This document shows positions 59,002 through 64,000 of a stretch of DNA of 64,000 nt, piece after piece. Under the pieces are notes generated by a model, which worked only from the letters and a program-made list of their open reading frames with translations, was not told the DNA's origin and did no database searches. Origin of the DNA: Mycobacterium numidiamassiliense. GTDB taxonomy: Bacteria > Actinomycetota > Actinomycetes > Mycobacteriales > Mycobacteriaceae. How positions within the stretch are numbered: position 1 is the first letter of the stretch; each line of letters opens with the position of its first letter. The DNA lies in assembly GCF_900157365.1 (NCBI RefSeq), contig NZ_FUEZ01000004.1:2467066-2531065 (forward strand). Reading direction: 5' to 3'. The position numbers were made by a program, and so were the translations under genes.

Positions 59002-60796
59002 CCGTCCCGACGTCGTCATCGTGATGACCGACGAAGAGCGTGCGATACCGCCCTACGAGACGGACGAGGTGCTCGCCTGGCGCCATCGAACACTGTTGGG
59101 CCGCAAATGGTTCGACGAACACGGCGTCAGCTTCGCTCGCCACTACACCGGCTCGCTTGCGTGCGTGCCCAGCCGCCCGACAATCTTCACCGGGCAGTAT
59201 CCCGACCTGCACGGCGTCACCCAAACCGACGGTATCGGTAAGACCGCCGAGGATTCCCGCATGCGCTGGCTGCGGCAGGGCGAGGTGCCGACCCTGGGCA
59301 ACTGGTTCCGCGCCGCCGGCTATGACACCCACTACGACGGCAAGTGGCACATCTCGCATGCCGACCTCACCGACCCGGCAACCGGTGGGTCGTTGGCGAC
59401 CAATGACGACAACGGGATCATCGATGCGGCTGCGGTAAAGCGCTATCTCGACGCGGATCCGCTTGGGCCGTACGGATTCTCCGGATGGGTCGGCCCGGAA
59501 CCGCACGGCGCGCTGCTGGCCAACGCCGGAATTCGCCGCGATCCGCTGATCGCCGACCGGGTCGTCGCGTGGCTCACCGATCGCTATGAGCGTCGTCGCG
59601 CCGGCGATCCCGAAGCGTTGCGTCCCTTCCTCCTGGTCGCCAGCTTCGTCAACCCGCACGACATCGTGCTATTCCCGCTGTGGGCACGCCGAAGCCCGGT
59701 GAAGCCGTCACCGCTGGACCCACCGCCGGTGCCCGCGGCGCCGACCGCCGACGAAGATCTCTCGACTAAGCCGGCGGCGCAGATCGCGTTTCGCGAGGCC
59801 TACTACTCGGGCTACGGTCCGGCGCCGGCGATCAAATGGACCTATGACCGCAACGCACAGCGCTATCGCGACCTCTACTACCGCCTGCACGCCGAAGCGG
59901 ACGCACCGATCGATCGGGTGCGACGGGCCGTCACCGAGGGCGGCTCGGACAATGCGGTACTGGTGCGCACGGCCGATCACGGCGATCTGCTTGGCGCGCA
60001 CGGCGGCCTGCACCAGAAGTGGTTCAACCTTTACGACGAGGCCACCCGCGTTCCGTTCGTCATCGTCCGCATCGGCGAACACGCGACCCAGCACCGCGTT
60101 GTCAGCGCGCCGACATCACACGTCGACCTGGTCCCGACGCTGTTGTCCGCCGCAGGCATTGACGTCGCCGAGGTCGCCGGCACGCTGGCCGAGTCGTTCT
60201 CAGAAGTCCACGCGTTGCCGGGCCTCGACCTGATGCCGATCGTCGGTGGCGCGTCCGCCGACGACACGCGCGCCGTCTACCTGATGACGCGCGACAACAT
60301 GCTGGAGGGGGACAGCGGCGCGTCGGGCCTGGCCCGTCGGCTGAAGCAGACAGTGGATCCGCCTGCGCCGCTGCGTATTCGGATCCCAGCGCATACCGCC
60401 TCCAATTTCGAGGGCCTGGTTGTGAAGGTCGACGATGCGACGGTGCCCGGCGGCGCCGGGCACCTGTGGAAGCTGGTCCGCACCTTCGACGATCCGGGCA
60501 CCTGGACCGAACCCGGGGTGCGCCACTTGGCGGCCAACGGCCTTGGGGGAGAGGCGTATCGGACGGATCCGCTGGACGACCAATGGGAACTCTACGACCT
60601 GACCCACGACCCGATCGAAGCCGACAACCGGTGGACGGATCCGGATCTGCACGACCTGCACCAGCACCTTCGGATGCAGCTCAAGGTTGCCCGTGCGAAT
60701 TCCATTCCGGAGCGAAACCGGCCGTGGCCCTACGTGTCTCGCCGGCCACCGAGCCCGTCACCGTCGCGGCTGGCACGCTGGTTCGGCGAAAGCTAG
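58994..60796 (+). CDS. Sulfatase (formylglycine-dependent)
   Basis: 600-residue alkaline-phosphatase-superfamily hydrolase. The modification site is C57-V-P-S-R (CxPxR), where formylglycine-generating enzyme would convert Cys. G-Y-D-T-H-Y-D-G-K-W-H holds further active-site Lys/His residues, and metal ligands lie in V-R-T-A-D-H-G-D-L-L-G-A-H. No signal peptide, so cytoplasmic. Cotranscribed with the SRPBCC gene. The substrate cannot be predicted; arylsulfates or choline sulfate are possibilities. Confidence 0.9.
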   Translation: MSDRPDVVIVMTDEERAIPPYETDEVLAWRHRTLLGRKWFDEHGVSFARHYTGSLACVPSRPTIFTGQYPDLHGVTQTDGIGKTAEDSRMRWLRQGEVPTLGNWFRAAGYDTHYDGKWHISHADLTDPATGGSLATNDDNGIIDAAAVKRYLDADPLGPYGFSGWVGPEPHGALLANAGIRRDPLIADRVVAWLTDRYERRRAGDPEALRPFLLVASFVNPHDIVLFPLWARRSPVKPSPLDPPPVPAAPTADEDLSTKPAAQIAFREAYYSGYGPAPAIKWTYDRNAQRYRDLYYRLHAEADAPIDRVRRAVTEGGSDNAVLVRTADHGDLLGAHGGLHQKWFNLYDEATRVPFVIVRIGEHATQHRVVSAPTSHVDLVPTLLSAAGIDVAEVAGTLAESFSEVHALPGLDLMPIVGGASADDTRAVYLMTRDNMLEGDSGASGLARRLKQTVDPPAPLRIRIPAHTASNFEGLVVKVDDATVPGGAGHLWKLVRTFDDPGTWTEPGVRHLAANGLGGEAYRTDPLDDQWELYDLTHDPIEADNRWTDPDLHDLHQHLRMQLKVARANSIPERNRPWPYVSRRPPSPSPSRLARWFGES

Positions 60797-61239
60797 GTTC
60801 GCATCCGGTCGATGAGGTTGGACAGCACGACAATGCTTTCGCTGCGTTCGATGTCGGCGCTGGAGCGAATGCGTTCCAGCGCCGACTCCAGGTGGCGCAT
60901 GTCACGGGCGAGCACATGCAGGATTGCGTCCGACGTCCCGGTGACCGTCGCCGCGCTGACCACCTCGGGCATGTCCACCCACGCCGCCCGTAGCCGATCG
61001 GGCGCAATTGTGCCGTGGCAGAACACCTGTACATAGGCTTCGGTGTTCCAGCCGAGCGCATTGCGATCGACAACGGTGGTGAACCCCTTGATCACGCCGT
61101 TGTCGAGCATCCGGTCGACGCGGCGCTTGACCGCCGGCGCCGACAAGTTCACCTTTTCGCCGATCTCGGCGAACGTGGCCCGCGCATGCTCGGTCAGCTC
61201 GGTGAGGATGCGCTCGTCGGTGTCGTCCAGGCGGTCCAT
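60793..61239 (-). CDS. Lrp/AsnC-family regulator (Rv2324-like)
   Basis: 148 residues from ATG 61239, the M. tuberculosis length. The N-terminal helix-turn-helix is F-A-E-I-G-E-K-V-N-L-S-A-P-A-V-K-R-R-V, followed by a RAM ligand-binding domain (V-V-S-A-A-T-V-T-G-T-S-D-A-I-L-H-V). A longer frame from 61263 lacks conservation. Divergent from the DDAH-rocD-rocE operon, it is the likely amino-acid-responsive regulator of that operon. Its 3' end overlaps the sulfatase gene by 4 bp. Confidence 0.93.
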   Translation of the reverse strand: MDRLDDTDERILTELTEHARATFAEIGEKVNLSAPAVKRRVDRMLDNGVIKGFTTVVDRNALGWNTEAYVQVFCHGTIAPDRLRAAWVDMPEVVSAATVTGTSDAILHVLARDMRHLESALERIRSSADIERSESIVVLSNLIDRMRT

Positions 61240-61260
61240 CACCCTCCGCTCGCCGCAACA

Positions 61261-61354
61261 CAATAAATCGTTGTAATCGCCATCTTAGCGCAATAAATCG
61301 TTCATAGACACGCAAGAATCGTCGTTTGATTGTGTTAAGGGCGGCAAATATCGT
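61261..61354. promoter_or_regulatory. Lrp operator array and leaderless promoter of the arginine/ornithine operon
   Basis: CAATAAATCGTT occurs at 61261-61272 and again at 61291-61302, 30 bp apart (about three helical turns). A related CAAATATCGTT (61344-61354) overlaps the -10 TATCGT of the rocD-operon promoter. The -35 is TTGATT (61326-61331), the spacer is 17, and the -10 ends 6 nt before the ATG at 61361. Phased repeats are typical of Lrp/AsnC octamer binding. Confidence 0.6.
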
Positions 61355-61360
61355 TGAAGC

Positions 61361-62248
61361 ATGACGGATTACTGTGTTGACGAGCCGGTGCCGGTTGCAG
61401 CGCCTGCGCCCGCTGCATGGCAAAACGCCGCGGCCGCCAAGCGGCCCAGGACACCCCGGCCGTGTCGATATGCGATGACGCCGCCGACCCATTACGCGGT
61501 CGAGTATGCGATCAATCCGTGGATGGACACCAGCACACCGGTGGATGTGCGCGTGGCGCACGCGCAGTGGGAAAACCTGCGCCAGACCTATCTGGCGTTG
61601 GGCCATCGCGTCGACCTGGTCGAGCCCGTGCCCGGGCTGCCGGACATGGTCTACGCCGCCAACGGCGGCTTCGTCGCGCACGACATCGCCCTCGTGGCAC
61701 GGTTCCGGTTCCCTGAACGGGCCGGCGAGTCGCGGGCCTATGCGGACTGGATGTCGTCGATGGGCTATCAGCCGATATCCACCCGGCACATCAACGAAGG
61801 GCAGGGCGACCTGCTGATGGTCGGCGAAATGGTGTTGGCGGGCTACGGGTTTCGCACCGACGTGCGCGCCCACCCCGAAATTTCCGCGGCCCTGCGCATG
61901 CCGGTGGTCTCCCTCGAGCTGATCGACCCACGCTTTTATCACCTGGACACCGCGGTGGCGGTTCTCGACGACCGCACGATCGCCTACTATCCGCCGGCGT
62001 TCACCGAGGCGGCGCAGCAGCAGCTGCACGCGTTGTTCCCCGACGCCATCGTGGTGGGCAGCGCCGACGCCTACGTGCTGGGTCTCAACGTGGTATCCGA
62101 CGGCCTGCATGTCGTGCTGCCTTCTGCGGCAACGGGGTTCGCGGCCCAGCTGCGGGAGCTCGGCTTCGAGCCGGTCGGCGTCGATCTGTCCGAGCTGCTC
62201 AAGGGCGGCGGTTCGGTGAAGTGCTGCACGTTGGAGGTGTTTACGTGA
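61361..62248 (+). CDS. Guanidino-modifying hydrolase (DDAH / arginine deiminase-like, Rv2323c-like)
   Basis: 295 residues of the amidinotransferase/DDAH superfamily. It has the conserved P-D-M-V-Y-A-A-N-G-G-F block, the E-G-Q-G-D segment, the catalytic His region G-L-N-V-V-S-D-G-L-H-V-V-L and the C-terminal nucleophile in G-G-G-S-V-K-C-C (C288/C289). It likely hydrolyses arginine or a methylated arginine, feeding ornithine or citrulline chemistry to the ornithine aminotransferase next door. Which Cys is the nucleophile and the exact product are inference. It overlaps rocD by 4 nt. Confidence 0.88.
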   Translation: MTDYCVDEPVPVAAPAPAAWQNAAAAKRPRTPRPCRYAMTPPTHYAVEYAINPWMDTSTPVDVRVAHAQWENLRQTYLALGHRVDLVEPVPGLPDMVYAANGGFVAHDIALVARFRFPERAGESRAYADWMSSMGYQPISTRHINEGQGDLLMVGEMVLAGYGFRTDVRAHPEISAALRMPVVSLELIDPRFYHLDTAVAVLDDRTIAYYPPAFTEAAQQQLHALFPDAIVVGSADAYVLGLNVVSDGLHVVLPSAATGFAAQLRELGFEPVGVDLSELLKGGGSVKCCTLEVFT

Positions 62249-63486
62249 CGATTCTCGATGCCCGGACCTCAGCCGCGGCCGACGATACCGACGCCGCTAT
62301 CGCGTTGGTGGAACAATATGCGGCACATAACTATTCGCCGCTGCCCGTGGTGGCCGCCAGCGCCGAAGGTGCGTGGATCACCGATGCCGACGGCCGGCGC
62401 TACCTGGACTGTCTGGCCGCATACTCGGCCGTCAACTTCGGACATCGCAACCCCGAGATCACCGCGACGGCCCACGCCCAGCTCGACACCGTCACGCTGG
62501 TCAGTCGCGCCTTCCACTCCGACAACCTCGGCCCGTTCTGCGCGGCGCTGGCCCGGTTGTGCGACAAAGACATGGTGCTGCCGATGAATTCGGGCGCCGA
62601 GGCCGTGGAGAGTGGTCTGAAAGTCGCGCGCAAGTGGGGTGCCGACGTCAAGGGTGTGCCCGAGGGCCGCGCCAACATCATCGTGGCCGACAACAACTTC
62701 CACGGCCGCACGATCAGCATCGTCAGCTTCTCGTCGGACCCGACGGCGCGGGACGGCTTCGGGCCCTTCACACCGGGATTCCGCTCGGTGCCCTTCGGCG
62801 ACGCCGTGGCGCTGGCGCACGCGATCGACGACAACACCGTCGCGGTGCTGCTGGAGCCCATCCAGGGGGAGGCCGGCATCGTCGTCCCGCCCGACGACTA
62901 CCTGCCGGCCGTCCGCGCGTTGTGCAGCGAGCACAACGTGTTGCTGATCGCCGACGAGATCCAGTCGGGGCTGGCCCGGACCGGCCACACTTTCGCTTGC
63001 GACCGTTGGGGTGTCGTCCCGGATGTGTACCTGCTGGGCAAGGCGCTGGGCGGTGGTGTGGTTCCGTTGTCGGCCGTGGTCGCGGACCGTCACGTGCTCG
63101 GCGTGCTGCATCCAGGCGAACACGGATCGACCTTCGGCGGCAACCCGTTTGCCGCGGCGATCGGAACCACGGTCATTTCGATGCTCGAGCGGGGCGAATT
63201 CCAGGCCCGTTCAGCCGAATTGGGTGCTCACCTGCATCGGCGGCTGCGCGAGCTGATCGGCGACGGCGTCGTGGCGGTGCGCGGCTTTGGGCTGTGGGCC
63301 GGTGTGGATATCGAGCCGGCCCTGGGCACTGGCAAGGAAATAAGTCTGCGTTTGGCCGACCGTGGCGTGCTGGTCAAAGACACCCACGGATCGACCCTGC
63401 GCTTCGCGCCGCCACTGGTGATCAGCCGGCAGGAAATTGACTGGGCCATGGGCCAGTTCGCCACCGCGCTGCGGGAGGCCGCATAA
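62245..63486 (+). CDS. rocD: Ornithine aminotransferase (intact)
   Basis: 413-residue PLP class III aminotransferase converting ornithine and 2-oxoglutarate to glutamate semialdehyde and glutamate. It has N-S-G-A-E-A-V-E-S-G-L-K-V-A-R-K, the PLP-binding A-D-E-I-Q-S-G and Lys in L-L-G-K-A-L-G-G-G, and the second-subunit G-S-T-F-G-G-N-P. GTG 62245 has GGAGGTG upstream. In M. tuberculosis this gene is broken into rocD1 and rocD2; here it is one open frame. Confidence 0.95.
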   Translation: MTILDARTSAAADDTDAAIALVEQYAAHNYSPLPVVAASAEGAWITDADGRRYLDCLAAYSAVNFGHRNPEITATAHAQLDTVTLVSRAFHSDNLGPFCAALARLCDKDMVLPMNSGAEAVESGLKVARKWGADVKGVPEGRANIIVADNNFHGRTISIVSFSSDPTARDGFGPFTPGFRSVPFGDAVALAHAIDDNTVAVLLEPIQGEAGIVVPPDDYLPAVRALCSEHNVLLIADEIQSGLARTGHTFACDRWGVVPDVYLLGKALGGGVVPLSAVVADRHVLGVLHPGEHGSTFGGNPFAAAIGTTVISMLERGEFQARSAELGAHLHRRLRELIGDGVVAVRGFGLWAGVDIEPALGTGKEISLRLADRGVLVKDTHGSTLRFAPPLVISRQEIDWAMGQFATALREAA

Positions 63487-63512
63487 TCAGCTGATCCAGA
63501 TAGGGGGCGCCG

Positions 63513-64000
63513 TTGCCATCCAGTTCGATCAGCCTGATAGAGCAGATGCTGCGCCGCCGCCCGGTGGCCGGTGCCCCCAGCGCCTATGGGGCCGAAGACC
63601 AGCTCGTGCGGAGCATCGGCACGTTCCAGCTGACCATGTTCGGGGTCGGCTCGACCGTCGGTACCGGCATCTTCTTTGTGTTATCCCAGGCCGTGCCGGA
63701 AGCCGGCCCCAGCGTGATCGTCTCCTTCGTCATCGCAGGTATCGCAGCCGGGCTAGCGGCCATCTGCTATGCCGAATTAGCTTCTGCCGTACCGGTTTCA
63801 GGCTCGTCCTATTCGTATGCCTACGCCACGTTGGGTGAGGCCGTCGCGATGGGCGTGGCAGCCTGCCTGCTGCTGGAATATGGGGTGTCCACAGCCGCGG
63901 TCGCGGTCGGCTGGAGCGGCTACGTCAACAAACTGCTGCACAACCTGTTTGGATTCCAAATGCCCCAGGCGCTGTCAGCGGCGCCGTGGGATGCAGAACC
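63513..64000 (+). CDS. rocE: Amino-acid permease (APC family, RocE-like), 5' part only
   Basis: The frame from TTG 63513 (AGGGGG five nt upstream) runs off the window after about 162 codons. It encodes a cytoplasmic N-terminus and the first APC helices with F-G-V-G-S-T-V-G-T-G-I-F-F, the substrate-binding G-x-G-I-F motif. The position after rocD matches RocE, an arginine/ornithine transporter. Confidence 0.88.
   Translation, partial: MPSSSISLIEQMLRRRPVAGAPSAYGAEDQLVRSIGTFQLTMFGVGSTVGTGIFFVLSQAVPEAGPSVIVSFVIAGIAAGLAAICYAELASAVPVSGSSYSYAYATLGEAVAMGVAACLLLEYGVSTAAVAVGWSGYVNKLLHNLFGFQMPQALSAAPWDAE

Overview
The window is high-GC mycobacterial chromosome. The gene order hrcA-dnaJ2-rsmE-phoH-ybeY-CNNM-era-(amidase)-recO-uppS, zur/smtB-glyS, dgt, dnaG, tRNA-Asn, cysE/cysK, MarR-ECF transporter and Lrp-DDAH-rocD-rocE follows the Mycobacterium tuberculosis Rv2375-to-Rv2320c interval as I remember it. 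A PPE gene, an mce operon and a mycobacterial 35-kDa MMP-I-type encapsulin support the genus. Several features fit a slow-growing nontuberculous species such as a member of the M. avium complex: the encapsulin, the extra mce operon, a single unbroken rocD and no esx genes after the PPE gene. The species is an inference, since no database could be searched.

Layout. 0-1.1 kb: the first codons of an ECF41-type sigma factor gene beside its usual carboxymuconolactone-decarboxylase partner. 1.2-13.2 kb: a compact housekeeping block for heat shock, rRNA processing and modification, DNA repair and undecaprenyl-PP synthesis, with many 4-17 nt overlaps. 13.2-15.6 kb: the zinc regulators smtB-zur diverging from glyS around a perfect palindrome. 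15.7-17.8 kb: a PPE gene and a poorly coding stretch. 17.9-22.3 kb: dgt, a Cu/Zn-SOD-like lipoprotein, dnaG and tRNA-Asn.

22.3-29.0 kb is the most interesting part, a sulfur/cysteine island. On the minus strand a thioester-domain-like (TQxA) protein, cysK and cysE form one operon. On the plus strand a family 2A encapsulin shell and its cysteine desulfurase cargo diverge from it. The TQxA-cysK-cysE operon is preceded by a 23-residue leaderless ORF ending in five Cys codons. Those codons, and an anti-Shine-Dalgarno just after them, can pair with the ribosome-binding region of the TQxA gene. A second leaderless Cys-rich ORF (containing RCCAAHCCR) precedes an ANTAR-domain gene downstream of cysE. 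Together they suggest cysteine-responsive translational attenuation linking cysteine synthesis, ANTAR control and sulfur handling in an encapsulin.

29.6-40.7 kb: a full mce lipid-import operon (two YrbE permeases, MceA-F, two Mce-associated proteins, a small secreted CAP-like protein). 40.9-42.9 kb: a persulfide dioxygenase-rhodanese fusion and a membrane rhodanese, which again belong to sulfur chemistry. 43.0-49.9 kb: nitrate assimilation, with a 1411-residue nitrate reductase/flavoprotein fusion, a NarK transporter and a small ORF that copies part of the reductase. The reductase and the small ORF share a 59-bp upstream block with 11-bp-spaced GlnR-like half-sites. 49.9-64 kb: an acyl-CoA dehydrogenase/oxidase, a VIT-type transporter, an FHA-ABC protein with degenerate ATPase motifs, MarR with an ECF vitamin transporter, an SRPBCC-sulfatase pair, and the Lrp-regulated arginine/ornithine catabolic operon, which runs off the right edge inside rocE.
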